Shown here one piece after another: positions 18,996-27,711 of a DNA stretch of 64,000 nt. Numbering within the stretch: position 1 is the first letter of the stretch; the number at the start of each line of letters is the position of its first letter. A program made the position numbers and the translations under genes. Under the pieces are notes generated by a model. That model was not told where the DNA came from, made no database searches, and saw nothing but the letters and a program-made list of their open reading frames with translations. Source of the stretch: Xylanibacter ruminicola Ga6B6 (GTDB taxonomy: Bacteria; Bacteroidota; Bacteroidia; Bacteroidales; Bacteroidaceae); contig NZ_JHXD01000003.1 of NCBI RefSeq assembly GCF_000687715.1, positions 62,001-126,000 on the forward strand, in the 5' to 3' direction.

Positions 18996-19376
18996 ATGCC
19001 TACAATTTCACAATTGGTAAGAAAAGGCAGAAAGGTAATTGTTGACAAGTCAAAGTCACCTGCTTTGGACAACTGTCCTCAGCGTCGTGGTGTCTGCGTA
19101 CGTGTGTACACAACAACTCCTAAGAAGCCTAATTCGGCTATGCGTAAGGTAGCCCGTGTTCGTCTGACAAATCAGAAGGAAGTTAACTCTTACATCCCTG
19201 GAGAGGGACACAACCTGCAGGAGCACTCAATCGTGCTTGTTCGCGGTGGTCGTGTTAAGGACCTGCCAGGTGTACGTTACCACATCGTTCGCGGTACTCT
19301 TGATACTGCTGGTGTAGCTAACCGTACACAGCGCCGTTCTAAGTATGGTGCTAAGCGTCCAAAGGCTAAGAAGTAA
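18996..19376 (+). CDS. rpsL: Small ribosomal subunit protein uS12
   Basis: The 126-residue protein begins [13 protein letters not shown] and includes the decoding-centre loops [17 protein letters not shown] and [12 protein letters not shown]. The two lysines changed in streptomycin-resistant mutants (positions 43 and 88 in E. coli) are unchanged. It is first in the str operon and is followed by an unusually long 155-bp gap before rpsG. Confidence 0.98.
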   Translation: MPTISQLVRKGRKVIVDKSKSPALDNCPQRRGVCVRVYTTTPKKPNSAMRKVARVRLTNQKEVNSYIPGEGHNLQEHSIVLVRGGRVKDLPGVRYHIVRGTLDTAGVANRTQRRSKYGAKRPKAKK

Positions 19377-19531
19377 AATGACCGGAGATGGTCAGTCAGG
19401 CCAAAAAGAAACAAAAAATTTAATCCGTTTTGCTGGAGATAATGTTATAAAGGTTGAGTAAATGTCCGAGCGAAGGACGTTGAAGAACAAGTAAGAACAG
19501 CCCTCAAGCAGAATTTTAATTCAAAAACAAA
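19377..19531 (+). promoter_or_regulatory. rpsL-rpsG intercistronic region, candidate S7 regulatory site
   Basis: At 155 bp this is long for the operon. It contains the hairpin GTCC-gagcgaa-GGAC near 19463-19477 and several G/A-rich segments, but no TAnnTTTG promoter. In E. coli the rpsL-rpsG gap carries the S7 binding site for translational feedback; the same role here is inference from position only. Confidence 0.3.
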
Positions 19532-20008
19532 ATGAGAAAAGCAAAACCAAAGAAGCGTGTGATCCTGCCAGATCCCGTATTCAACGATCAGAAGGTGTCT
19601 AAGTTTGTAAACCACCTGATGTTTGATGGTAAGAAGACTAAGTCTTATGAGATCTTCTACAATGCACTGGAGACAGTGAAGAGCAAAATGAACAACGAGG
19701 AGAAGTCTGCCCTGGAGATCTGGAAGCAGGCCCTCGACAACATTACCCCACAGGTTGAGGTAAAGAGCCGCCGTATCGGTGGTGCTACTTTCCAGGTACC
19801 TACTGAGATCCGTCCCGACCGTAAGGAGAGTATCTCAATGAAGAACATGATTCAGTTCGCTCGTAAGCGTTCTGGTAAGTCAATGGCTGATAAGCTGGCT
19901 GCTGAGATCATGGACGCCTTCAACAATCAGGGTGGTGCCTTCAAGCGTAAGGAGGATATGCATCGCATGGCCGAGGCTAACCGCGCATTTGCTCACTTCC
20001 GTTTCTAA
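19532..20008 (+). CDS. rpsG: Small ribosomal subunit protein uS7
   Basis: The 158-residue basic protein starts [30 protein letters not shown], the typical uS7 start, and includes the beta-hairpin [19 protein letters not shown]. uS7 nucleates assembly of the 30S head and touches E-site tRNA. It lies between rpsL and fusA. Confidence 0.98.
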   Translation: MRKAKPKKRVILPDPVFNDQKVSKFVNHLMFDGKKTKSYEIFYNALETVKSKMNNEEKSALEIWKQALDNITPQVEVKSRRIGGATFQVPTEIRPDRKESISMKNMIQFARKRSGKSMADKLAAEIMDAFNNQGGAFKRKEDMHRMAEANRAFAHFRF

Positions 20009-20042
20009 TAAATAAGGTAAGAAGTTAAAAGGATACAAAACA

Positions 20043-22169
20043 ATGGCAAACCGCGATTTACATTTAACAAGAAATATCGGTATTATGGCTCACATCGATG
20101 CCGGTAAGACAACCACTTCTGAGCGTATTCTGTTCTACACAGGTAAGACTCATAAGATTGGTGAGGTACACGATGGAGCTGCTACTATGGACTGGATGGC
20201 TCAGGAGCAGGAGCGTGGTATTACTATCACATCTGCTGCTACCACCTGTAACTGGACATGGAATGGTAAGAACTTCAAGATCAACTTGATTGATACTCCG
20301 GGACACGTTGACTTTACCGCTGAGGTAGAGCGTTCACTGCGTGTACTGGATGGTGCTGTTGCTACTTACTCAGCTGCCGACGGTGTTCAGCCTCAGTCTG
20401 AGACTGTATGGCGCCAGGCCGACAAGTACAACGTACCTCGTATCGGTTACGTTAACAAGATGGACCGTTCAGGTGCTGACTTCTTCGAGACTGTTCAGCA
20501 GATGAAGGACATCCTGGGTGCTAACCCTGTTGTTATCCAGGTGCCCATCGGTGCTGAGGAGAACTTCAAGGGTCTGGTTGACCTGATCAAGATGAAGGCT
20601 ATCCTGTGGCACGATGAGACCATGGGTGCTGAGTACGATGTTGAGGATATCCCCGCCGACATGGAGGCTGAGTGCGACGAGTGGCGTAACAAGCTGCTCG
20701 AGGCTGCTGCTGAGTACGACGAGGCTCTGATGGAGAAGTACTTCGACGATCCTAACTCAATCACTGAGGACGAGATCATCGCTGCTATCCGTAAGGGAAC
20801 CATCTCAATGGCTTGTACTCCTATGCTGCTCGGTTCTTCTTATAAGAACAAGGGTGTGCAGCCTCTGCTCGACTACGTATGTGCATTCCTGCCCGCACCT
20901 GTTGACGTAGAGGTTATTAAGGGTACCAACCCTGATACCGATGAGGAAGAGGATCGTAAGCCTTCTGAGGACGAGCCTACATCGGCTCTGGCCTTTAAGA
21001 TTGCTACCGACCCATACATGGGCCGTCTGGTATTCTTCCGTGTTTACTCTGGTAAGATCACTGCCGGATCATACGTTTACAACCCACGTTCGGGTAAGAA
21101 GGAGCGTATCAGCCGTCTGTTCCAGATGAACTCAAACAAGGAAATTCCAATGGAGAGCATCGACGCTGGTGATATCGGCGCAGGTGTAGGTTTCAAGGAT
21201 ATCCGTACTGGTGATACCCTCTGCTCTGAGGATGCACCTATCGTACTGGAGTCAATGAGCTTCCCCGACACTGTGATCTCTATCGCAGTTGAGCCAAAGA
21301 GCCAGGCCGACGTTGCTAAGCTCGATAACGGTCTTGCTAAGCTGGCCGAAGAGGACCCAACATTCACCGTTCGTACCGACGAGCAGAGTGGTCAGACCAT
21401 TATCTCAGGTATGGGTGAGCTTCACCTCGATATCATTATCGACCGTCTGAAGCGTGAGTTCAAGGTTGAGTGTAACCAGGGTAAGCCTCAGGTTAACTAC
21501 AAGGAGGCCATCACCAAGACTGTTAACCTCCGTGAGGTTTACAAGAAGCAGTCGGGTGGTCGCGGTAAGTTCGCTGATATCATCGTAAACGTTGGTCCTG
21601 TTGACGACGATTGGGATATCGCTAAGGACGGCGGTCTGCAGTTCGTTAACGAGGTTAAGGGTGGTAACATTCCTAAGGAGTTCATCCCATCTATCCAGAA
21701 GGGATTCGAGAACGCTATGAAGAATGGTATCCTCGGTGGTTACCCAATGGATTCACTGAAGGTAACTGTACTTGACGGTTCATTCCACCCCGTTGACTCT
21801 GACCAGCTCTCATTCGAGATCGCTGCTCTGCAGGCATACAAGAACGCATGTGCTCAGGCTAAGCCCGTACTGATGGAGCCTATCATGAAGCTCGAGGTTG
21901 TAACACCTGAGGAGAACATGGGTGATGTTATCGGTGACCTGAACAAGCGTCGTGGCCAGGTAGAGGGTATGGAAGAGGCTCGCAGCGGTGCCCGTGTTGT
22001 TAAGGCTCAGGTGCCCCTGTCAGAGATGTTCGGTTATGTAACCGCTCTGCGTACCATCACTTCAGGTCGTGCTACCAGCTCTATGGAGTATGATCACCAC
22101 GCTCCTCTGTCAAGCTCTATCGCTAAGGCAGTTCTGGAGGAGGTTAAGGGCCGTGCCGACCTCGTATAA
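20043..22169 (+). CDS. fusA: Elongation factor G
   Basis: The 708-residue GTPase has the G1 loop AHIDAGKTT (residues 16-24), switch [10 protein letters not shown] near 84-91, NKMD near 140 and all five EF-G domains, ending [19 protein letters not shown]. It drives translocation and ribosome recycling. It sits in the str operon between rpsG and rpsJ, so it is the housekeeping copy and not a tetracycline-resistance or EF-G2 paralogue. A perfect 10-bp hairpin follows its stop. Confidence 0.98.
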   Translation: MANRDLHLTRNIGIMAHIDAGKTTTSERILFYTGKTHKIGEVHDGAATMDWMAQEQERGITITSAATTCNWTWNGKNFKINLIDTPGHVDFTAEVERSLRVLDGAVATYSAADGVQPQSETVWRQADKYNVPRIGYVNKMDRSGADFFETVQQMKDILGANPVVIQVPIGAEENFKGLVDLIKMKAILWHDETMGAEYDVEDIPADMEAECDEWRNKLLEAAAEYDEALMEKYFDDPNSITEDEIIAAIRKGTISMACTPMLLGSSYKNKGVQPLLDYVCAFLPAPVDVEVIKGTNPDTDEEEDRKPSEDEPTSALAFKIATDPYMGRLVFFRVYSGKITAGSYVYNPRSGKKERISRLFQMNSNKEIPMESIDAGDIGAGVGFKDIRTGDTLCSEDAPIVLESMSFPDTVISIAVEPKSQADVAKLDNGLAKLAEEDPTFTVRTDEQSGQTIISGMGELHLDIIIDRLKREFKVECNQGKPQVNYKEAITKTVNLREVYKKQSGGRGKFADIIVNVGPVDDDWDIAKDGGLQFVNEVKGGNIPKEFIPSIQKGFENAMKNGILGGYPMDSLKVTVLDGSFHPVDSDQLSFEIAALQAYKNACAQAKPVLMEPIMKLEVVTPEENMGDVIGDLNKRRGQVEGMEEARSGARVVKAQVPLSEMFGYVTALRTITSGRATSSMEYDHHAPLSSSIAKAVLEEVKGRADLV

Positions 22170-22180
22170 GGATAACAAAT

Positions 22181-22216
22181 GGGTGCTGCTGAGCAAATGA
22201 CTCTTTAGCAGCACCC
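22181..22216 (+). terminator. Perfect hairpin between fusA and rpsJ
   Basis: GGGTGCTGCT (22181-22190) is perfectly complementary to AGCAGCACCC (22207-22216), with a 16-nt loop. Only CGCTTTAAAA follows, so it is probably a leaky terminator or processing hairpin ahead of rpsJ. Confidence 0.6.
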
Positions 22217-22250
22217 GCTTTAAAATAACAATTAAACAATTAAAACGACA

Positions 22251-22556
22251 ATGAGTCAGAAAATTCGTATTAAGCTGAAGAGCTACGACCACAAACTCGT
22301 AGACAAGTCAGCCGAGAAGATTGTGAAGGCTGTTAAGGCCACAGGTGCTATCATCAGCGGTCCTATCCCCCTTCCTACACACAAGCGTATCTACACCGTT
22401 AACCGCTCTACCTTCGTAAACAAGAAGGCTCGTGAGCAGTTCCAGCTCTCAGACTACAAGCGTCTGATCGACATCTACAGCTCAACTGCTAAGACTGTTG
22501 ACGCTCTGATGAAGCTCGAGCTCCCCAGCGGTGTTGAGGTTGAGATCAAGGTATAG
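22251..22556 (+). CDS. rpsJ: Small ribosomal subunit protein uS10 (NusE)
   Basis: The 101-residue protein starts [25 protein letters not shown] and carries [28 protein letters not shown], diagnostic for uS10. It also works as NusE, the partner of NusB and NusG. In other Bacteroidales I know, rpsJ is followed directly by rplC; here a strong terminator and about 15 kb of unrelated genes separate them. Confidence 0.98.
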   Translation: MSQKIRIKLKSYDHKLVDKSAEKIVKAVKATGAIISGPIPLPTHKRIYTVNRSTFVNKKAREQFQLSDYKRLIDIYSSTAKTVDALMKLELPSGVEVEIKV

Positions 22557-22580
22557 TTTTATCTTTATCTGATTATAAAG

Positions 22581-22613
22581 CAGCGTATCCCCATGGATGC
22601 GCTGTTTTTTTTT
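22581..22613 (+). terminator. Intrinsic terminator after rpsJ
   Basis: CAGCGTATCC (22581-22590) pairs with GGATGCGCTG (22595-22604), and nine T follow. It ends the str operon before the 15-kb accessory block. Confidence 0.9.
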
Positions 22614-22669
22614 GTTCTGTAGCCTGAATAATCGTTAAAACCATCCTTAACTAATTAATTTAGTTTAAA

Positions 22670-22715
22670 AACTATAGCTTTTAGTTGTATGTAACGAAAA
22701 CTTTTAGTTACTTTG
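22670..22715 (+). promoter_or_regulatory. Promoter and probable autorepressor operator of the blaI-like gene
   Basis: TTG at 22685-22687 and TTACTTTG at 22708-22715 form the promoter. Two dyads overlap it: AACTA (22670-22674) / TAGTT (22682-22686) and GTAAC (22691-22695) / GTTAC (22707-22711), and CTTTTAGTT is directly repeated 23 bp apart. BlaI/MecI repressors bind such dyads in their own promoters; the assignment is inference. Confidence 0.55.
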
Positions 22716-22776
22716 CACTCGGATATTGATTACAACGCGCAATTTGATTACGAAACTTAAAGCAAACTGTAGTAAA

Positions 22777-23136
22777 ATGAAAAAGTTAACAAACAAGGAA
22801 AAGGAGATCATGGATTTGTATTGGCAGCACGGTCCGATGTTCGTCAAGGAGCTCTTGGAGTATTACGACGAGCCACGCCCGCACTTCAATACACTGTCTA
22901 CGATGGTACGCATTCTGGAGAAGGAAGGCTATCTTGATCATAAGCAGTTTGGTAATACCTATCAGTACTACCCCCTCATCACCGAGGCCGAGTACGGACG
23001 TAAATCCATTGCCGGTGTGATTAAGAACTACTTCAATAACTCCTATCTCTCAGCAGTGTCTGCTTTCGTTAAGGAAGAGAAGATTTCTGTTGAAGAACTC
23101 CGGGAACTTCTTGACCAGATAGAAAAGAAACAATAG
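22777..23136 (+). CDS. BlaI/MecI/CopY family transcriptional repressor
   Basis: From ATG 22777 the protein is 119 residues (start MKKLTNKEKEIMDLYWQHGPMFVKELLEYY), a winged-helix BlaI-type domain at 1-75 followed by a dimerisation tail. An in-frame ATG at 22726 is less likely because it lies almost at the predicted transcription start. Such repressors are cleaved or released by signals from a membrane M56 protease, here encoded by the next gene after 29 bp. The target is probably this operon itself, given the dyads in its promoter. There is no beta-lactamase nearby, so a role in cell-envelope or metabolic sensing is more likely than classical antibiotic resistance. Confidence 0.9.
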   Translation: MKKLTNKEKEIMDLYWQHGPMFVKELLEYYDEPRPHFNTLSTMVRILEKEGYLDHKQFGNTYQYYPLITEAEYGRKSIAGVIKNYFNNSYLSAVSAFVKEEKISVEELRELLDQIEKKQ

Positions 23137-23165
23137 TTTGAAATCGTAAATAACTAAATTGTACA

Positions 23166-24773
23166 ATGATAGATTTCCTGACCTACGACCTGAAAGTGGC
23201 AGCCATCTTGGCGGTGTTCTACATGTTCTACCGTGTGCTGCTGGCCCGCGAAACGTTCCACCGTGTTAATCGCGTGGTGCTTCTGGCTACAGCTGTGGCA
23301 TCGTTCGTACTGCCGCTGTGCGTTATCACCCTGCATAAAACCGTTGTGGTGGAGTCGGCCCCCAGTGTGTCGTTTGGCGCCTTCGAGGCTGTGGCCGACG
23401 TGTCGTCAGCTACTGCTACGTATTCGGTTGTGCAGGTGGCGCTCATTGCCCTGTTCTTCATCGGCATGGCAGCCACGCTCGGCCATACCCTCTGGTCGTT
23501 GTTAGGAATCGTAAATCTCATTAAGCAAAGCCAAAAGTATCCGCAAGCTGATGGTACCGTGATCTGTGTGACCGGTAACCCCGATCTGGCCCCATTCAGT
23601 TGGATGCATTATATCGTGATGAACCGCAGCGATTACCTGGCTAACGATGCGGCTATTCTCACGCACGAACGAGGACATATCCGTTACCACCACTCGTGGG
23701 ACCTGCTCTTCGTTGATACCCTCACCGCCCTCCAGTGGTTTAATCCCGCCATCTGGATGCTGCGCAGCGATCTGCGTGCCATCCACGAATACGAGGCCGA
23801 TGGTGCAGTACTCTCTCAAGGGATCAATGCGCGTCAATATCAATACCTGTTAATCACAAAAGCCGCGAGCATTGGTGGGTACTCCCTTGCTAACGGTATC
23901 TCCCACAGTACCCTCAAAAACCGAATTAATATGATGTTACATACTAAATCCCCCCGTCAGCGCTACCTTAAACTGCTGGCACTCCTGCCTGTCGTAGCTG
24001 TAGCGCTCGCTGTAAATGCCGAGACCGAGACCCATTATGTCTACACCCAGCCCCAGCAGCAGACACCTGTTAAGAAAGGTGCAAAGGCTGGCACCATTAA
24101 GGTGGGTAACAAGGCTATCAAGGTTGTAAAGTCCAGCGCCCAGTCAAAGACCGATGCTTCAACCGCTCAGACCAGCAAGCCGCGTCCTTTTGATGTGGTA
24201 GAGCATATGCCGGAGTATCCTGGTGGCTCAGCAGCACTATTCCAGTTCCTGGCTAGCAACGTTAAGTATCCTGCAGCAGCCGTCAAGGCAGGCACACAGG
24301 GTCGTGTGCTCGTAACCTTCATAGTTGAGCAGGATGGCTCTGTTGGCGAACCAACTGTTACTAAGTCGGTTAGTCCCGAACTCGATGCCGAGGCCGTGCG
24401 TGTTATCAGCGCCATGCCCAAATGGAAGGCTGGTACGCAGAATGGCAAGCCCGTACGTGTAAAATTCACCGTGCCTATCAATTTTGCGCTCCCAAGTAGT
24501 CCTGCACCTGCTCAGCATGCAGCAGCTGACAAGACCGAAGGTGCAAACCAGGTGAGCGAGATGGTGGTTGTAGGCTATGGAAAAGACGAAGCCCAAGCTG
24601 CCGAAAAGCATCCGTTGGTGCTGCTTGATGGTAAGGCTATCGATTACGCTCAGTTAAAGACTATCGATCCTAGCACTGTTAGTCACATGGAGATCCTGAA
24701 GGATAAGGCTTCCACCGATAAGTTTGGCGATAAGGCCAAGAACGGTGTCATCCTGATTACAACAAAGAAATAA
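23166..24773 (+). CDS. BlaR1-like M56 membrane protease fused to TonB C-terminal and TonB-plug-like domains
   Basis: The 535-residue protein has an N-terminal membrane part with helices near residues 10-26, 36-56 and 90-115, then the zinc protease motif H167-E-R-G-H171 with a further HEYEAD at 207-212, a helix near 270-285 (LKLLALLPVVAVALAV), a TonB C-terminal domain at about 340-437 (MPEYPGGSAALFQFLASNVKYP) and a last segment that mimics a TonB-receptor plug (MVVVGYGKDEA, PLVLLDGK, MEILKDKAS, KNGVILITTKK). The M56 part would cleave the repressor encoded upstream after sensing a periplasmic signal. Such fusions are known in Bacteroidetes; the ligand is unknown. It shares an operon with the blaI-like gene and a TPR protein. 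Confidence 0.88.
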   Translation: MIDFLTYDLKVAAILAVFYMFYRVLLARETFHRVNRVVLLATAVASFVLPLCVITLHKTVVVESAPSVSFGAFEAVADVSSATATYSVVQVALIALFFIGMAATLGHTLWSLLGIVNLIKQSQKYPQADGTVICVTGNPDLAPFSWMHYIVMNRSDYLANDAAILTHERGHIRYHHSWDLLFVDTLTALQWFNPAIWMLRSDLRAIHEYEADGAVLSQGINARQYQYLLITKAASIGGYSLANGISHSTLKNRINMMLHTKSPRQRYLKLLALLPVVAVALAVNAETETHYVYTQPQQQTPVKKGAKAGTIKVGNKAIKVVKSSAQSKTDASTAQTSKPRPFDVVEHMPEYPGGSAALFQFLASNVKYPAAAVKAGTQGRVLVTFIVEQDGSVGEPTVTKSVSPELDAEAVRVISAMPKWKAGTQNGKPVRVKFTVPINFALPSSPAPAQHAAADKTEGANQVSEMVVVGYGKDEAQAAEKHPLVLLDGKAIDYAQLKTIDPSTVSHMEILKDKASTDKFGDKAKNGVILITTKK

Positions 24774-24795
24774 AATCTCTCTCTTAAATTCAATA

Positions 24796-26031
24796 ATGAA
24801 AATAGTTCAAACTATTGTTGCCCTCGCCCTTTTGGCGGTTACACCTGCAAAGGGTGAGGGCTTAGATTCTCTTAAAATCTGCCTACAGGCTGGCGACAGT
24901 TGTATGCAACAGTATAACACCTTCGAAGCTCTGAAACACTATCAGAAAGCTTATGACTTGGCCAAGAAAAAAAGCCGGGAGAAGGCAGTAGAAAACCTAG
25001 CCCTTCCCCTTAAGCAACTGAATAAGTTGCCAAAGGAGAAGCAAAATGAAATCATCGAGCGTCTCAAGCATTCTGCCGAACAGAGTGCGATAGTTGACTG
25101 TGCTGTCCAGATGAAACTGGCAGACTGCTACTACAAGCGTGCTAACTATCGCCAGGTAATAGAATTGCTTAAGACGATTCCAGAGGATAGTCTCTCGCAC
25201 GAGTCTTTCCGCCAGTTGGCTCAGAGCTATAAGAAACAGAGTGATCTGGACTCTTATGTGTTTTGGACAAGTCAGTTGTTGGCGCGTTTCCCTATGGATG
25301 GGGAGATGGTGGCAGGACTCACCTTGGCATATGCGCAGTTGGAACAACCACAAAACGGCATCAAGTGCGGACAGCAGTACTTTGCTGTTGACTCTACTAA
25401 CGTTGAGGTGAATCGTGCCTTGGCCGATGCCTACTTTATGGATCGCCAGTTCGGCAAGTCGTCGCTGATGTATGAACGCCTGTTAGCTCAGGGCGACTCT
25501 ACCTTCAATACCCTTTATTCGGCAGGCATGAGCTATTCGCGTGTCGACAGTCTTGAGCTGGCCTACAAGTACCTGCAACTGGCTTTTATTGTCAGCGGCA
25601 TGAAGCATTATGGCTGTGCCTATCGCCTGGGCGTGGTGTGTGTTGATACCCAGCGTTATCCCGAAGGACTGAACTATCTGTCTTTAGCTAAGGAGCTGAT
25701 GCTTCCCGATACTACCATCATGAAAGCAATTACCTTGTCGGAGGGTGAGGGCTATTATCTTACCCACAAATACCCCGAGGCCATAGCCGCTTGGAAGGAG
25801 CACCTATTGTATAATCCCTCATCGGTAGCCACTTACTATAACATCGCTAATGCCTATGCCTATCTGTTAAAGGACGAGGAGCAGGGCAGGGCCTACTATC
25901 AGCAGTTTGTTGAGAAGGCTGCCGAAGTCGACAAGCCAACCGACAAGCTCACCGAGATGCTGGAGAAAGCCAAGGAGATGCTGCGTATCTATGACCTACG
26001 CGAAAAATTCAGAGCCAAACCCAAAAAATAA
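24796..26031 (+). CDS. Secreted tetratricopeptide-repeat protein
   Basis: The 411-residue protein has a signal peptide (MKIVQTIVALALLAVTPAKGEG) and then helical TPR-type repeats over most of its length, for example around ALKHYQKAYDLAKK, AYKYLQLAF, AIAAWKEHLLYNPSSVATYYNIANAYAYL. It lies 22 bp after the M56 gene and completes that three-gene operon. TPR proteins in this position probably act as periplasmic scaffolds; the partner is not known. Confidence 0.82.
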   Translation: MKIVQTIVALALLAVTPAKGEGLDSLKICLQAGDSCMQQYNTFEALKHYQKAYDLAKKKSREKAVENLALPLKQLNKLPKEKQNEIIERLKHSAEQSAIVDCAVQMKLADCYYKRANYRQVIELLKTIPEDSLSHESFRQLAQSYKKQSDLDSYVFWTSQLLARFPMDGEMVAGLTLAYAQLEQPQNGIKCGQQYFAVDSTNVEVNRALADAYFMDRQFGKSSLMYERLLAQGDSTFNTLYSAGMSYSRVDSLELAYKYLQLAFIVSGMKHYGCAYRLGVVCVDTQRYPEGLNYLSLAKELMLPDTTIMKAITLSEGEGYYLTHKYPEAIAAWKEHLLYNPSSVATYYNIANAYAYLLKDEEQGRAYYQQFVEKAAEVDKPTDKLTEMLEKAKEMLRIYDLREKFRAKPKK

Positions 26032-26047
26032 CTTAAAAACTGAACGA

Positions 26048-26055
26048 TATATTTG
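26048..26055 (+). promoter_or_regulatory. Promoter element P1 upstream of the HprK-like unit
   Basis: TATATTTG matches TAnnTTTG exactly, with GC following. A second element lies 50 bp downstream, so the unit may have tandem promoters. Confidence 0.45.
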
Positions 26056-26097
26056 CACTTTTTTCCGGATAAAGTTCTGAATATTAACAAAATTTAT

Positions 26098-26105
26098 TAC
26101 CTTTG
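26098..26105 (+). promoter_or_regulatory. Promoter element P2 of the HprK-like unit
   Basis: TACCTTTG followed by CAGC is a consensus -7 element. Transcription would start near 26111, which excludes an upstream in-frame ATG at 26103 and supports ATG 26136 as the start of the first gene. Confidence 0.7.
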
Positions 26106-26135
26106 CAGCGTAATACCATTAAGAGATTATCCGGA

Positions 26136-26996
26136 ATGTGTGTATCTAGATATTATCAAGTGGCAGAACATCGGTTCTGCGTGCGTGGCGATGAGAGTTG
26201 TTTTTCTCTCATGGCCAACTATCAGCCGTTTGCCTGTGCCGATGGCGAGGCATTGTTTTCACTGGCTATCAGCAGCGGCGAAGCGCCCGAATTTACCGAA
26301 GAACTGCGACAGGATGATGTTGAGCAGATGATTGTCTGCGGCCATACGGCTGCAGGCGATGCCGTTTTTGGTTTTGTATGGGATGGCGCCACCGCAGGCT
26401 GGCTGGTTTGTTCGGCCGATTACCACGCAGGGCGCCTGATAACCACTGGTCAATACACCAAGCTGGCTATCGACAATGCACTGATGATTCTTTTTGCCCT
26501 GGCCACCGCCGATAAGCGCACGGCACTGTTCCATGCCGCCGTGGTGAGCCATCAGGGTAGGGGATATATGTTCCTGGGCCCCAGCGGCACAGGTAAGAGT
26601 ACGCATGCCCGATTGTGGCTGCGGTATATCGAGGGCACCGAGCTGGTAAACGACGATAACCCCGTGGTACGTGTAGGCCAGGATGGCGTGGCTACCGTGT
26701 TCGGCTCGCCCTGGAGCGGTAAAACACCCTGCTACCGTAACCTGAGCTATCCCCTGGGTGGCGTTGTGCTGCTCAGTCAGGCACCCTACAATAAGATACA
26801 GCGCCTGGGCGCTCTGCAGGCTTATGCCGCACTGGTGCCCAGCATCAGCGGCAAGCGCTGGGATGCGCGCATAGCCGATGGTCTGCATGCCACCGAGAAT
26901 GCGCTGGCCATGCAGGTGCCCGTATGGCATCTGGAGTGCCTGCCCGACGAGGCTGCCGCCCAACTGTGCAAAGGTGAAATAAATGGTGAAAGATAA
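26136..26996 (+). CDS. HPr kinase-like P-loop protein of a RiPP-type accessory set
   Basis: The 286-residue protein has an N-terminal beta-rich half without obvious family match and a C-terminal domain like the HPr kinase/PEP carboxykinase fold: Walker A GPSGTGKST at residues 148-156, ELVNDDNPVV at 169-178 (compare the LVADD of HprK), and a later GSPWSGKTPCY. Such stand-alone domains are frequent next to PqqD-like, S24/S26 peptidase and ABC exporter genes in RiPP loci, for example as peptide kinases in lasso-peptide clusters (family knowledge). The start at 26136 is set by promoter P2. The last 14 bp overlap the next gene, showing translational coupling. Confidence 0.8.
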   Translation: MCVSRYYQVAEHRFCVRGDESCFSLMANYQPFACADGEALFSLAISSGEAPEFTEELRQDDVEQMIVCGHTAAGDAVFGFVWDGATAGWLVCSADYHAGRLITTGQYTKLAIDNALMILFALATADKRTALFHAAVVSHQGRGYMFLGPSGTGKSTHARLWLRYIEGTELVNDDNPVVRVGQDGVATVFGSPWSGKTPCYRNLSYPLGGVVLLSQAPYNKIQRLGALQAYAALVPSISGKRWDARIADGLHATENALAMQVPVWHLECLPDEAAAQLCKGEINGER

Positions 26997-27411
26997 CTAC
27001 ATCATCGAAGAGGCTGTCCGTCTGGTTCAGGATGGCGTGAGTGTTACGCTGCCCGTGAATGGCCACAGCATGCTGCCGTTTATTATCGGTGGCAAGGAGA
27101 GCGTGGTTCTGCAGCAACCTGCCCAACTCAAGGTGGGCGATGTGGTGCTGGCGTGGGCGGATAACTGCCGATACGTGGTGCATAGGATTATCAGTATCAG
27201 CGGCGACAGCATTGTGCTGATGGGCGACGGCAACATCAAAGGCACCGAACAGTGCCGGCGCGCCGACGTGAAGGCCGTGGCAACCCACGTGGTTGGGGCC
27301 AACGAAAAGGCACACTATCTGTACACCCCGTGGCGCTGCCGAGCTGCCCGGCTCTGGTGGCATCTGCGCCCCGTCCGCCGGTACATATTGGGCGTATATC
27401 GGAGAATGTAA
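26983..27411 (+). CDS. Stand-alone S24/S26 peptidase with Ser-His dyad
   Basis: The 142-residue protein matches the LexA/signal-peptidase fold: nucleophile S29 in NGHSMLPFI, H67 in YVVHRIISISGD, and GDGN at 81-84. The general base is His, as in SipW/ER-type signal peptidases (S26B), in place of the Lys of bacterial LepB. There is no clear membrane anchor, unlike ordinary signal peptidases; the C-terminus (WRCRAARLWWHLRPVRRYILGVYRRM) is very basic and aromatic and could touch membrane or nucleic acid. In this setting it probably trims a leader peptide; its substrate is not identified. Confidence 0.75.
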   Translation: MVKDNYIIEEAVRLVQDGVSVTLPVNGHSMLPFIIGGKESVVLQQPAQLKVGDVVLAWADNCRYVVHRIISISGDSIVLMGDGNIKGTEQCRRADVKAVATHVVGANEKAHYLYTPWRCRAARLWWHLRPVRRYILGVYRRM

Positions 27412-27438
27412 AAATGCTAAAATGTAAATATTAAAGAG

Positions 27439-27708
27439 ATGAGAATTAAGAAAGGCTTTGTGCTGCGCGAGGTATGCGGCGAAAACATCATTGTAGGCGA
27501 AGGACTTGGCGCCGTGAACTTTGGAAAGATGCTGGCGCTGAACGAGACAGCCGCCTGGTTGTGGACAAAGGCCATGGACCTGGGCGAGTTTACCAGCGAC
27601 GATCTGGTGGACCAGCTCTGCGACGAATACGAGGTATCGCACGAGGAGGCACGACCAGATGTGACCGCCATCCTCGACGAGTGGCTGAAAGTAGGCGTGA
27701 TAGAATAA
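27439..27708 (+). CDS. PqqD-like peptide-binding protein
   Basis: The 89-residue protein has the PqqD/RRE pattern: a three-strand start (IKKGFVLREVCGENIIVGEG), VNFGKMLALNETAAWLW, and three helices with FTSDDLVDQLCDEYEVSHEEARPDVTAILDEWLKVGVIE. Such domains hold the leader of a precursor peptide and present it to modifying enzymes. No radical SAM, ATP-grasp or cyclase gene lies next to it, which is odd for a PqqD. It is 27 bp after the peptidase gene and 3 bp before the ABC exporter gene. Confidence 0.85.
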   Translation: MRIKKGFVLREVCGENIIVGEGLGAVNFGKMLALNETAAWLWTKAMDLGEFTSDDLVDQLCDEYEVSHEEARPDVTAILDEWLKVGVIE

Positions 27709-27711
27709 AAT

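Noticed and set aside
18996..19376. Possible streptomycin-resistance change in rpsL.
   Set aside because: Both critical lysines (PKKPNS and GRVKDLPG) are unchanged.
22726..22776. Upstream in-frame start for the BlaI-like protein adding 17 residues.
   Set aside because: It is only about 10 bases after the -7 element, and the family starts at MKKLTNKEKEIM.
22777..24773. BlaI/BlaR pair considered as a beta-lactam resistance locus.
   Set aside because: No beta-lactamase or penicillin-binding protein gene is present, and the sensor lacks a penicillin-binding domain.
26053..26331. 92-codon frame overlapping the start of the HprK-like gene.
   Set aside because: It begins before promoter P2 and is out of frame with the P-loop protein.
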